Assembly: GCA_016218485.1 (NCBI GenBank)
Contig: JACRDY010000037.1
Coordinates: forward strand, 1 to 20,488
Source: Candidatus Falkowiibacteriota bacterium
GTDB taxonomy: Bacteria > Patescibacteriota > Patescibacteriia > JACRDY01
Length of the DNA: 20,488 nt
Direction of reading: 5' to 3'
Below the pieces are notes generated by a model, which saw only the letters and a list, made by a program, of their open reading frames with translations, was not told the DNA's origin and ran no database searches. Below, piece after piece: positions 1 through 5,772 of the stretch (position 1 is its first letter; the number at the start of each line of letters is the position of its first letter). The position numbers were made by a program, and so were the translations under genes.

Positions 1-1
1 A

Positions 2-130
2 TTCGCCGCGTTCATGACATTCTTTAAATTGGAAAGAGCGAGAATCGCAGAAGGCATCAGTTGGTATGAACAGAAGATATCTATTACCAGAATTTCCATC
101 GCTCATTACTTAAATTACGCAAAGGCGTAA
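2..130 (+). CDS. C-terminal fragment of an unrecognised protein (cut by window edge)
   Basis: An open frame runs from the window edge to a TAA at 128-130 and gives 42 residues. It ends in a basic, aromatic segment containing 'ISWYEQKISI' and 'HYLNYAKA'. An internal ATG at 14 could start a very small protein, but the frame stays open to the left edge, so a truncated longer gene is more likely. The composition resembles the C-terminal tail of a DNA-binding or transposase-like protein, but I do not recognise a family. It converges on the methyltransferase gene and is separated from it by only 3 bp. Confidence 0.4.
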   Translation, partial: FAAFMTFFKLERARIAEGISWYEQKISITRISIAHYLNYAKA

Positions 131-133
131 GTC

Positions 134-625
134 CTAAATATACTCTTTTAGTCCGGAAATCGTTACTACATAAAATTTGCCGCCTGGTTTGAGTCGGGCA
201 AACGCGTCGAGCAGAAAAATATCCATCAGCTCTTGGCTAATCTTGGCCGGCAGGTTTGAGATAACGGTATCAAACTTCACGTCTTTAGGGATTTGGTCAA
301 AGCCGTTGCTCAAGTAAATTTTACAGTTGTTGAGGTGATTGAGCGCGGCGTTTTTCTTGGTGTATTCAATCGCCACGAAGTCTTTGTCTATGAGATGCAC
401 TGTACCCCGGGGACAGAGTTTCGCCACGGTCAGACCAATCACGCCATAGCCGCAGCCGAGATCCAGACTGACATCGGTCGGTTTTGTTTCCAGTTGATCC
501 AAGAGTAGCGCCGTACCCGCATCAATTTTTTCCGGACTGAATAGGCCCCAGGCGCTGCGCAGGGTTAAATTTTTGGTGATGATGATGAGATCTTGGCGGA
601 GTTTGTTGAGATTAGGTTTTGGCAT
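134..625 (-). CDS. Small-domain class I SAM-dependent methyltransferase (RsmC/MTS-like)
   Basis: About 163 residues form a compact Rossmann methyltransferase. Motif I is 'LDLGCGYGVIG', followed by an acidic strand end ('IDKD') and a motif IV position 'SNLPAK'. In RsmC-type RNA guanine-N2 methyltransferases that last motif is usually NPP(F/Y), so the NLPA here is degenerate and the substrate is uncertain. 'LKPGGKFYVV' is the usual post-motif strand. The N-terminus resembles the RsmC C-terminal half ('GLFSPEKIDAGTALLL'), which fits an rRNA or tRNA m2G enzyme lacking the second domain. Three in-frame ATGs exist, at 640, 637 and 625. A -10-like TATGAT at 641-636 would place transcription start just before 625, so I chose 625 (leaderless), but 640 is possible. 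The gene lies just downstream of the terminator of the tRNA-like RNA. Confidence 0.8.
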   Translation of the reverse strand: MPKPNLNKLRQDLIIITKNLTLRSAWGLFSPEKIDAGTALLLDQLETKPTDVSLDLGCGYGVIGLTVAKLCPRGTVHLIDKDFVAIEYTKKNAALNHLNNCKIYLSNGFDQIPKDVKFDTVISNLPAKISQELMDIFLLDAFARLKPGGKFYVVTISGLKEYI

Positions 626-667
626 ATGTAAACACATCATATCACAATTTTCAGACTATCTTCCAGT

Positions 668-700
668 AAAAAAACAAACCCCTCGGGAGGAGGAGTTTGT
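668..700 (-). terminator. Intrinsic terminator of the tRNA-like RNA
   Basis: Read on the minus strand, an 11-bp stem (arms 700-690 and 684-674, loop 689-685) pairs fully if one U-G wobble is allowed, and a run of U (674-668) follows. On the plus strand the same pair becomes a C-A mismatch and no T-run follows, so the minus-strand direction is favoured. It separates the RNA gene from the methyltransferase. Confidence 0.75.
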
Positions 701-770
701 TGACACAAACTCGACAATTGGTATTTACAGCATATGCTTTTGTAGAGCTGTTGTCAATAAGTCAGGAACA

Positions 771-846
771 CCGTGGAGCTAGAGGGGATCGAACCCTCAG
801 GCCCAATTGTCGAGTTTGAGCCGCGTCACCAGACGTAGCCCCACGG
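771..846 (-). ncRNA. tRNA-like RNA with alanine-type acceptor and no anticodon arm (tmRNA-like domain)
   Basis: On the minus strand, G1 is at 842 and the discriminator A at 774, giving a 69-nt tRNA-like fold. The acceptor GGGGCUA/UAGCUCC pairs over 7 bp with a G3-U70 wobble, the known identity signal for alanyl-tRNA synthetase, plus a discriminator A. A further 4 bp (CCGU with ACGG) extend the stem to 11 bp, so no CCA is encoded. The T-arm GAGGG-UUCGAUC-CCCUC is canonical. The D region reads 'CGUCUGGUGACG', with the GG able to contact the T-loop; it resembles the tmRNA D-loop more than a tRNA D-arm. In place of an anticodon arm there is a 7-bp stem GGCUCAA/UUGGGCC with a 9-nt loop ACUCGACAA. 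No tag frame ending in Ala-Ala-stop lies inside the fold. A promoter just upstream and a terminator downstream define a transcript of about 180 nt. A degenerate tRNA or a reduced tmRNA are alternatives. Confidence 0.6.
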
Positions 847-856
847 TTCAATTTTG

Positions 857-887
857 AGTATAAAACATTGAGTGTTAAAAGTGTCTA
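857..887 (-). promoter_or_regulatory. Promoter of the tRNA-like RNA
   Basis: Minus strand: a -35 TAGACA (887-882) and a -10 TATACT (862-857) with a 19-bp spacer. Transcription would start near 850, about 4 nt before the extended acceptor stem. The spacer is long, but both hexamers match five of six consensus bases. Confidence 0.5.
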
Positions 888-932
888 AACTATTTATTAA
901 CTTTTGTTAAACTGCCGGCAACGTTATTGATT

Positions 933-964
933 AAAAAACAAACCCCTCGGGAGGAGGAGCTTGT
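933..964 (-). terminator. Second copy of the same minus-strand terminator
   Basis: Its sequence is nearly identical to the hairpin at 668-700 (arms 964-954 and 948-938). Differences between the arms are G-U wobbles on the minus strand but mismatches on the plus strand, and U6 follows on the minus strand (938-933). There is no minus-strand gene between it and clpP, so its transcript is unknown. It may insulate the RNA gene from antisense transcription or mark a lost duplicate. Confidence 0.6.
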
Positions 965-968
965 TTTC

Positions 969-1044
969 TTGACACGCAAGTATCATACTATGTAATAGGA
1001 TTAAATGCAAAAGGCTTGAAATATGGCTAAAACAGTGCTACCAT
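969..1044 (+). promoter_or_regulatory. Promoter region of clpP (two candidates)
   Basis: The first candidate is TTGACA (969-974), 16 bp, TGTAAT (991-996). The second is TTGAAA (1016-1021), 17 bp, TACCAT (1039-1044). Both point at clpP. The leader that follows (about 1050-1158) contains word repeats and a perfect palindrome CGCCAGCTGGCG near 1090, and shows no Shine-Dalgarno sequence. Confidence 0.5.
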
Positions 1045-1158
1045 GGGATTAAGTTACAAGTTACAAGTTACCAGTTTCCCACCTTCTCCGCCAGCTGGCG
1101 GATTCGGCGAGGCAAGCAAGTCCTAAATCTTTAATCTTGAATCCTAAATCTTGAATTT

Positions 1159-1743
1159 ATGTCCTACCTTATCCCTACCGTCATTGAAAAGTCGCAATTT
1201 GGCGAGCGAGCGTATGACATCTATTCGCGCCTCTTGAAAGACAGGATCATTTTTTTGGGCGGACCGGTGGATGACGTCAGCGCCAACATTGTTATCGCGC
1301 AGCTGTTGTTTTTGGAGTCGGAAGACGCCAAGAAAGATATCAAGCTCTACATCAATTCTCCGGGCGGCAGCGTGACGGCCGGCCTGGCAATCTACGACAC
1401 CATGCAGTATGTCAAGCCGGACGTGGCGACGATCTGCATTGGTCAGGCCGCTTCCATGGCCGCGGCGTTGCTGGCGGCCGGCGCGGCGGGCAAGCGATTC
1501 TCACTCCCGAACGGTGAAATCATGCTCCACCAGGTGATGGGCGGAGCGGAGGGTCAGGCCGCGGACGTCAAGATTCGCGCTGAACGCATCCTCAAAGTGC
1601 ACGCGCGGATGAATAAGCTCCTGGCCAAGCACACCGGTCAGCCATTAGCGACGATTGAGCGCGATACTGACCGTGATTTTTTCATGGATCCGGAAGAGGC
1701 CAAGAAGTACGGGATTGTAGACAAGATAATTACGAGTAAGTAG
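1159..1743 (+). CDS. clpP: ATP-dependent Clp protease proteolytic subunit ClpP
   Basis: A serine protease of 194 residues, the full length for mature-type ClpP. It forms the barrel-shaped proteolytic chamber that partners with ClpX or ClpC ATPases in the cytoplasm. The catalytic triad is visible: Ser99 in 'GQAASMAA', His124 in 'IMLHQV' and Asp173 in 'DTDRDFFM', with the expected spacings of 25 and 49 residues. The oxyanion strand 'INSPGGSVTAGLAIYD' and the handle helix are intact. The start is ATG 1159, with no propeptide and no Shine-Dalgarno sequence. It stands alone and is not next to clpX or tig in this window. ClpP also degrades tmRNA-tagged proteins, which makes the tRNA-like RNA upstream a suggestive but unproven neighbour. 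Confidence 0.97.
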   Translation: MSYLIPTVIEKSQFGERAYDIYSRLLKDRIIFLGGPVDDVSANIVIAQLLFLESEDAKKDIKLYINSPGGSVTAGLAIYDTMQYVKPDVATICIGQAASMAAALLAAGAAGKRFSLPNGEIMLHQVMGGAEGQAADVKIRAERILKVHARMNKLLAKHTGQPLATIERDTDRDFFMDPEEAKKYGIVDKIITSK

Positions 1744-1826
1744 CGCAGGGCTCAAAACTCAAAGCACAAAGCGCAAAGCGAATAGTACTTTGGGGCGCAG
1801 AGCGTACAGTTATAGGGCAGCATTAT

Positions 1827-1856
1827 TTGGAATCATTACGTTTAATTGTATATAAA
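1827..1856 (+). promoter_or_regulatory. Probable promoter of the 1860 hypothetical gene
   Basis: A TTGGAA (1827-1832) and an overlapping TATATA/TATAAA (1849-1856) with a 16-18 bp spacer end 4-6 bp before ATG 1860. A leaderless mRNA is implied. The position argues against the longer TTG-initiated reading that would start at 1827 inside this promoter. Confidence 0.4.
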
Positions 1857-1859
1857 ATT

Positions 1860-2312
1860 ATGTCAATGGAAGGAGAACCAAAACCAGCGGAAAATCTCAT
1901 TGGGGATATGCCGTTTGGTATTACTGTGCAAACCATTGAAGAACAAGCTGCGGCGATGAGAGAAGAATTAGATAAAATAAACGCGAAGTTGGCCGAAAAA
2001 GGTGTTAACGAAGGCTTGCGGGAATTTTGTGAAAATCGTAGAGAAAAAATAAACATTTATCTTGCTACTCCTGCCGATGAAATTTTTCGTTTACTGCAAG
2101 AAGTTTATGATTTCGTACTTGCCCAGGAACAGAAAGGAACGGTTAGAGACGATATATTGAGAACTATGAAACGTGAAAAATCTGAATTAGTTCAGGCAGT
2201 GAGCAAGTACTATGGTGTACTAAGAACTCAAGTCTGGGGCTACAGAGTATTTCAATATCTTGTAGGAATTAGAAATAGCGAAGCTCTATCCACCGCCTCT
2301 GGTGGTAGTTGA
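1860..2312 (+). CDS. Hypothetical protein, helical and acidic
   Basis: 150 residues from ATG 1860 (a second ATG at 1866 is equally usable). I recognise no family. The middle third is strongly helical and charged ('EEQAAAMREELDKINAKLAE'), consistent with a short coiled coil. A helical segment around 'EIFRLLQEVYDFVLAQEQ' follows, then a more hydrophobic 'YRVFQYLVGI' near the end. There is no signal peptide or transmembrane segment, so it is probably cytoplasmic. Base composition is more A/T-rich than in clpP. It lies between clpP and a convergent hup, with word repeats (CAAAGC type) upstream and a strong shared terminator downstream. The upstream promoter indicates that it is a separate transcription unit. 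Confidence 0.7.
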   Translation: MSMEGEPKPAENLIGDMPFGITVQTIEEQAAAMREELDKINAKLAEKGVNEGLREFCENRREKINIYLATPADEIFRLLQEVYDFVLAQEQKGTVRDDILRTMKREKSELVQAVSKYYGVLRTQVWGYRVFQYLVGIRNSEALSTASGGS

Positions 2313-2332
2313 TTAAAATTGTCAATAAATAC

Positions 2333-2360
2333 AAAAAATCCTCCGCTTGGAGGATTTTTT
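2333..2360. terminator. Bidirectional intrinsic terminator between convergent genes
   Basis: A perfect 12-bp stem (2333-2344 with 2349-2360) and a GCTT tetraloop have A6 on one side and T6 on the other, so it works on both strands. It serves the hypothetical gene (+) and hup (-). Confidence 0.9.
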
Positions 2361-2375
2361 AGTTTTTCAAAATTA

Positions 2376-2735
2376 TTACGCGCTCGGAGCAGCAGGTGCC
2401 GGAGGCGGAGTGATGGGAGCAATGGGAACCGGAGCGGGTTTGGCGCCAGCGCTGTGCTGATGATCTTTGAGCGTATCTTTCAGGACTTTGCCGGCCTTAA
2501 ACTTGACCACCAGCGTCGGCGGGATGCTGATGGCGGCTTTGGTCCGCGGGTTGATGCCCTCGCGGCCCTTGCGGACGCGGGCGGAGAATGTGCCAAATCC
2601 GGTCAGGGTGACTTCACCGCCCTGTTTGATCGTATCCATCGTCGCCTGGATAAAGGCGTCCAGCAGATCTTCCACTTGTTTTTTGGATAGATTAGCCTTG
2701 GCAGCTAATGTATCAATGAGAGTAGCTTTGTTCAT
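2376..2735 (-). CDS. hup: HU-family DNA-binding protein with a Pro/Ala-rich tail
   Basis: 119 residues. Residues 1-90 are a complete HU/IHF fold: N-terminal helices ('MNKATLIDTLAAKANLSKKQ'), the conserved 'GFGTF' turn (46-50) and the DNA-binding arm with 'INPRTKAAI' (61-69), whose proline intercalates in DNA bends. Residues 92-119 add a tail rich in Pro and Ala ('APVPIAPITPPPAPAAPSA') that typical 90-residue HU lacks. It is expected to bind and bend the nucleoid DNA as a homodimer. It is transcribed alone. A CATAAT -10-like element lies just upstream, and no Shine-Dalgarno sequence precedes the ATG at 2735. Confidence 0.93.
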   Translation of the reverse strand: MNKATLIDTLAAKANLSKKQVEDLLDAFIQATMDTIKQGGEVTLTGFGTFSARVRKGREGINPRTKAAISIPPTLVVKFKAGKVLKDTLKDHQHSAGAKPAPVPIAPITPPPAPAAPSA

Positions 2736-2764
2736 AAGACAAGCGATTATGAGGTTAAGATACT

Positions 2765-2870
2765 CCTACGAATTACGAATCCGTACGAATTTACGAATCA
2801 TCCTGTCGTAGGGACAACCCTAGGGTTGTCCTTACAATTCGTACATTCGTACGGATTCGTAATTCGTAGG
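2765..2870. repeat. Large inverted repeat with an inner palindrome (cruciform-like)
   Basis: 34-nt arms at 2765-2798 and 2837-2870 match at 33 of 34 positions. The arms are built from the word TACGAAT. Between them sits a perfect 20-nt palindrome, GGACAACCCT/AGGGTTGTCC (2812-2831). It fills the gap between the divergently arranged hup start and the 3' end of ymdB. In RNA it would form a long hairpin carrying a second hairpin, and it could terminate ymdB transcription. Its type, a miniature mobile repeat or a terminator, is unknown. Confidence 0.8.
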
Positions 2871-2897
2871 GGGCTCAATTTAGCTACTTTTATTATA

Positions 2898-3716
2898 CTA
2901 CACCTCAATTTCACTGTCTAGCCGGTCAATGGAGAGCGCGCGGCCGGTGGTAGAATCAATTTTTATCAGGACGGCGTTGATCAGGCACATGCCGGAGTCG
3001 GGAATATCAAAGTGGGCCTTCTGGATTTCATCCGCGAACTTGGCTAAGAGGACATCGGCCTCGCCGCCAATGACGGAATTTTTGGCGCCGACCATGCCAA
3101 TGTCAGTGACATAGGCGGTGCCGCTGTCCAGGACGCGACAGTCCGCGGTCGGGACGTGGGTGTGTGTGCCGACCACGGCGGAGACTTGACCGTCAAACAT
3201 CAGGCCCATACCGACTTTTTCACTGGTCGTCTCGGCGTGCATGTCCACCAGAATGTTTTTGATGTTGGGATTTTCCTGGAGAATATTTTTGAGCGCCACA
3301 AACGGATTGCCGATGTCTTCATTACTACGGATGAAGAGCTGGCCCATGACGTTGGCGATCAGCAGCGGGCCCTTTGGCGTCTCCACCACTTTGTAACCGA
3401 GACCCGGCGTGCCTTCCGGGTAATTAGCCGGACGGATCAGCGGGTAGTCTCTGTCCAGCATCTCCACGCCTTCGGCTTTGCGGAAGCTGTGATTGCCGCC
3501 GGTGGCAAAGTCAATGCCGGCCTCAGCGACCTCGCGCCAGGTTTTCTCAGTCACGCCGCTGCCGTGCGCCAAGTTTTCAACATTGGTGATGGTAATGTCG
3601 GGGCGGTATTTCTTTTTTGCCTCCGGCAGATACTTTTTGAGCGCGCGGCGGCCGATCTTACCCATGACGTCGCCGAAAAATAAAATTGTTAACTCTTTAT
3701 TCTTTTTGTTGAACAT
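2898..3716 (-). CDS. ymdB: YmdB-family metallophosphoesterase (cyclic nucleotide phosphodiesterase)
   Basis: 272 residues, close to the family's usual 260-270. Dinuclear metal ligands are recognisable in order: Asp16 in 'FFGDVMG', Glu47/Asn48 in 'NVEN', Asn75/His76 in 'GGNHSF', His160 in 'VDMHAETTSEK', and His185/His187 in 'GTHTHVPTAD'. Family members hydrolyse 2',3'-cyclic AMP, and in Bacillus YmdB affects RNA levels and biofilm decisions. The usual 'GNHTWD' is 'GNHSFR' here, with the catalytic histidine kept. It is the downstream partner of rny on the same strand, the same order as Bacillus rny-ymdB. This supports a joint role in RNA turnover. The 140-nt gap between them is highly structured. 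Confidence 0.92.
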   Translation of the reverse strand: MFNKKNKELTILFFGDVMGKIGRRALKKYLPEAKKKYRPDITITNVENLAHGSGVTEKTWREVAEAGIDFATGGNHSFRKAEGVEMLDRDYPLIRPANYPEGTPGLGYKVVETPKGPLLIANVMGQLFIRSNEDIGNPFVALKNILQENPNIKNILVDMHAETTSEKVGMGLMFDGQVSAVVGTHTHVPTADCRVLDSGTAYVTDIGMVGAKNSVIGGEADVLLAKFADEIQKAHFDIPDSGMCLINAVLIKIDSTTGRALSIDRLDSEIEV

Positions 3717-3740
3717 AGACTTTATTTATTGTCTGTGTGT

Positions 3741-3856
3741 ATCTGTGCCCCGCAGAGTGCGGGGTCAGTGTTCTTCTGTGTGCTATGAATTTAAAACGCA
3801 CACGGTTCCGCTGCGCGGAAACACAGACCCCCTTCGGGGGCACTGATAGCACAGAT
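3741..3856 (-). other. Multibranched structured spacer between rny and ymdB
   Basis: Nested complementary segments: ATCTGTGC (3741-3748) with GCACAGAT (3849-3856), TCAGTG (3765-3770) with CACTGA (3841-3846), and TCTGTGT (3775-3781) with ACACAGA (3821-3827). Three perfect hairpins lie inside: 3748-3764, 3806-3820 and 3828-3840. Together they form a branched fold covering almost the whole spacer. It could be an mRNA-processing or stability element, or a partial terminator between the two genes. There is no U-run, so a full terminator is unlikely. Confidence 0.6.
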
Positions 3857-5380
3857 CTATCGAGCGTACTCCAGCACCCGCATCTCCCGAATGACATTGA
3901 CCTTAATTTCACCCGGGTACTTGAGCTCAGCTTCAATTTTTTTGGCGATTTCGCGGGCCAGGTTGTGCGCCTGCAGGTCATCCACCTGTTCGGGATAGAC
4001 GAAGACGCGAACCTCGCGGCCGGCCTGAATGGCGTAGGCTTTCTCAATACCAGGGAAGGAAGTGGCGACTTTTTCCAGCTCGCCGAGCCGTTTGACGTAG
4101 TGCTCGTACGAGTCTTTGCGCGCGCCGGGCCGGGCGCCGGAAATAGCGTCGGCCACTTTGACGATGATGGCTTCTAGTGTCGCCGGTTTGTCGTCGTGGT
4201 GCGTCAGGATTGGCGCGATGATTTCTTCCGGCAGGCCGAATTTGACGGCAATATCACGGCCGATTTCCGGGTGGGTGCCTTGGACTTCATGATCGACCGC
4301 TTTGCCGATGTCGTGCAGGAAGCCGCCCTTTTTGGCCACGTCAACATTAGCGCCCAGCTGTTCAGCTAAGAGTGTGCAGAGCAGCGCCACTTCAATGGAG
4401 TGTTCCAGCACATTCTGGCCGTAGGAAGTGCGGTACTTGAGTCGGCCGATAATCTGGACGAGCTTGGGGTCAAAGCCGGTGATGCCCAGACGGTAGAGCG
4501 CTTCTTCGCCGGATTTCTTGATATCCAGCGCGATATTCTTGCGCGCTTCATCCACGGCTTCTTCAATCCGCCCCGGGTGGATGCGGCCGTCAGCGATGAG
4601 GATCTCCAGCGCTTTCTTGGCTACGTGGCGGCGAATCGGCGAGAAGCCGGAGACGGTGATGGCCTGCGGCGTATCGTCCACGATGATTTCCGTGCCGGTC
4701 AGCTGCTCAATGACGCGGATGTTGCGGCCCTCGCGGCCGATGATGCGGCCCTTCATTTCATCCGACGGCAGGTCAATCGTGGTAGTGGTGATTTCCATGG
4801 CTTGCGAGTGGGCGCACCGCTGGACCGCCAGGGTGATAATGTCACGCGCCCGTTCTTCCACCTTGTCGGTCTCTTCCTGTTCCAGTTTTTTGAGGCGCGA
4901 CAGGATCGCTTCTTTACTCTGCTCGTCGATGTTGCGCAGGATGACGTCTTTGGCCTGTTCGCGGGTCAGGCCGGCGATGGTTTCCAGTTTGGCCAGCTGT
5001 TGCTCTTTAATATCCTGGATTTTTTTCTTGATTTCTTCCAGCTGCTGCGCTTTGTCATAGACCTGCTGCTGCTTGTTCTCCAGATCCAGCAGCTTTTGGT
5101 CAAATTTACTCTCCCGGTCTTCCAGGCGGACTTGCGTCTGCTTCAGTTCTTCGCGGCGGGTTTTTTCCTCCGCTTTAGCTTCATCAATGATTTTGAGGGC
5201 TTTGTCTTTGGCTTCCAACAGCGCTTCTTGAGCCTTGGCCTTCGTCTCCGCCAGCAGCTTTTCAGCCCGGCTGGCGGCGTTAGTTGTCTTATTACCCTGA
5301 ATTAATTTTTCTAAAATAAAACCGAGGCCGAGTCCGACGGCAGCGCCGATGACAATCAGCCCGAATGTTATGATGGACAT
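3857..5380 (-). CDS. rny: Ribonuclease Y (membrane-anchored endoribonuclease)
   Basis: 507 residues from the ATG at 5380, the usual RNase Y size. Order: an N-terminal membrane anchor (about residues 4-25), a long charged coiled coil (about 35-185), a KH RNA-binding domain with the GxxG loop 'IIGREGRN' (near 213-220), then an HD domain with 'LEHSIEVA' (His327), 'GFLHDIGKA' (His356-Asp357) and 'VADAISGARPG' (Asp411). It starts bulk mRNA decay at the inner face of the membrane. The frame stays open a further 12 codons to an ATG at 5416. I chose 5380 because a GGAG lies 7 nt before it and because the hydrophobic anchor starts right there. It is followed by ymdB. Confidence 0.96.
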   Translation of the reverse strand: MSIITFGLIVIGAAVGLGLGFILEKLIQGNKTTNAASRAEKLLAETKAKAQEALLEAKDKALKIIDEAKAEEKTRREELKQTQVRLEDRESKFDQKLLDLENKQQQVYDKAQQLEEIKKKIQDIKEQQLAKLETIAGLTREQAKDVILRNIDEQSKEAILSRLKKLEQEETDKVEERARDIITLAVQRCAHSQAMEITTTTIDLPSDEMKGRIIGREGRNIRVIEQLTGTEIIVDDTPQAITVSGFSPIRRHVAKKALEILIADGRIHPGRIEEAVDEARKNIALDIKKSGEEALYRLGITGFDPKLVQIIGRLKYRTSYGQNVLEHSIEVALLCTLLAEQLGANVDVAKKGGFLHDIGKAVDHEVQGTHPEIGRDIAVKFGLPEEIIAPILTHHDDKPATLEAIIVKVADAISGARPGARKDSYEHYVKRLGELEKVATSFPGIEKAYAIQAGREVRVFVYPEQVDDLQAHNLAREIAKKIEAELKYPGEIKVNVIREMRVLEYAR

Positions 5381-5439
5381 AGGTCTGCTCCATGCCCTAG
5401 AGTGGCGTTGAGCCAACAGTCAGTATTGAGGAAAACACC

Positions 5440-5471
5440 AAAAAACCGCGGAGTAATTAACTACGCCGAGG
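5440..5471 (-). terminator. Possible attenuator/terminator in the rny leader; rest of the 5381-5772 gap
   Basis: Minus strand: an imperfect hairpin (arms 5471-5462 and 5455-5446, two mismatches, 6-nt loop) is followed by U6 (5445-5440), 60 nt before the rny start. A -10-like TATACT lies further upstream on the minus strand (near 5538), but I see no convincing -35. The remainder of the gap contains a GAACC-GCTT-GGTTC hairpin near 5556-5569, the folD promoter and A/T word repeats. I see no convincing gene in it. Confidence 0.3.
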
Positions 5472-5652
5472 AGAGCGCCGTGTTCATTTGCTTTTCTGTG
5501 AAAGAGAGGTACATGCGAAGAGAAAAGTCAAAGTATATTAGTATTTTTCAGTCAGAACCGCTTGGTTCAGTGTTTTCCTTAATTACCGCATCAACCGCTA
5601 CCATAGGGATTAATAATTAAGGTATCTGCAGCATAGCACAGAAGGCTGGTTA

Positions 5653-5680
5653 TTGCAAGATCGGTGGAATGCTGTAGTAT
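5653..5680 (+). promoter_or_regulatory. Probable folD promoter
   Basis: TTGCAA (5653-5658), a 16-bp spacer and TAGTAT (5675-5680). The leader that follows holds a perfect 13-bp inverted repeat (5704-5716 with 5744-5756) made of the word ATTCTTTAATCTT. There is no Shine-Dalgarno sequence. Confidence 0.4.
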
Positions 5681-5772
5681 AGAAGCATAATTCTTAATTC
5701 TTAATTCTTTAATCTTTAATCTTAATTCTTAGATTTAGGATTTAAGATTAAAGAATCAAGAGTCTGTTTTTT

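Noticed and set aside
774..842. Ordinary tRNA-Ser with anticodon CGA in the loop CUCGACA
   Set aside because: The loop-closing pair is an A-A mismatch, the D-arm is wrong, there is no long variable arm, and the acceptor is of alanine type.
668..850. T-box riboswitch leader for the methyltransferase
   Set aside because: No T-box consensus, stem I or specifier loop is visible, and the downstream gene is not aminoacylation-related.
660..860. A complete tmRNA (ssrA) with tag peptide frame
   Set aside because: The acceptor and T-arm close over only about 35 nt. The tail has no Ala-rich tag frame, and the order does not fit known one-piece or permuted two-piece tmRNA genes.
1050..1160. CRISPR array from repeated AAGTTAC/AATCTT words
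   Set aside because: Units are 7-15 nt with no spacers; these are low-complexity word repeats.
4400..5305. Long open frame antisense to rny
   Set aside because: It mirrors the codon bias of rny, is Phe/Leu-rich and has no start signal: a shadow frame.
5381..5416. RNase Y start at 5416
   Set aside because: It adds 12 charged residues before the membrane anchor and has no Shine-Dalgarno sequence; 5380 has GGAG at 7 nt.
5402..5620. Small plus-strand gene in the rny-folD gap
   Set aside because: No ribosome site or recognisable protein is present, and it runs antisense to the rny leader hairpin.
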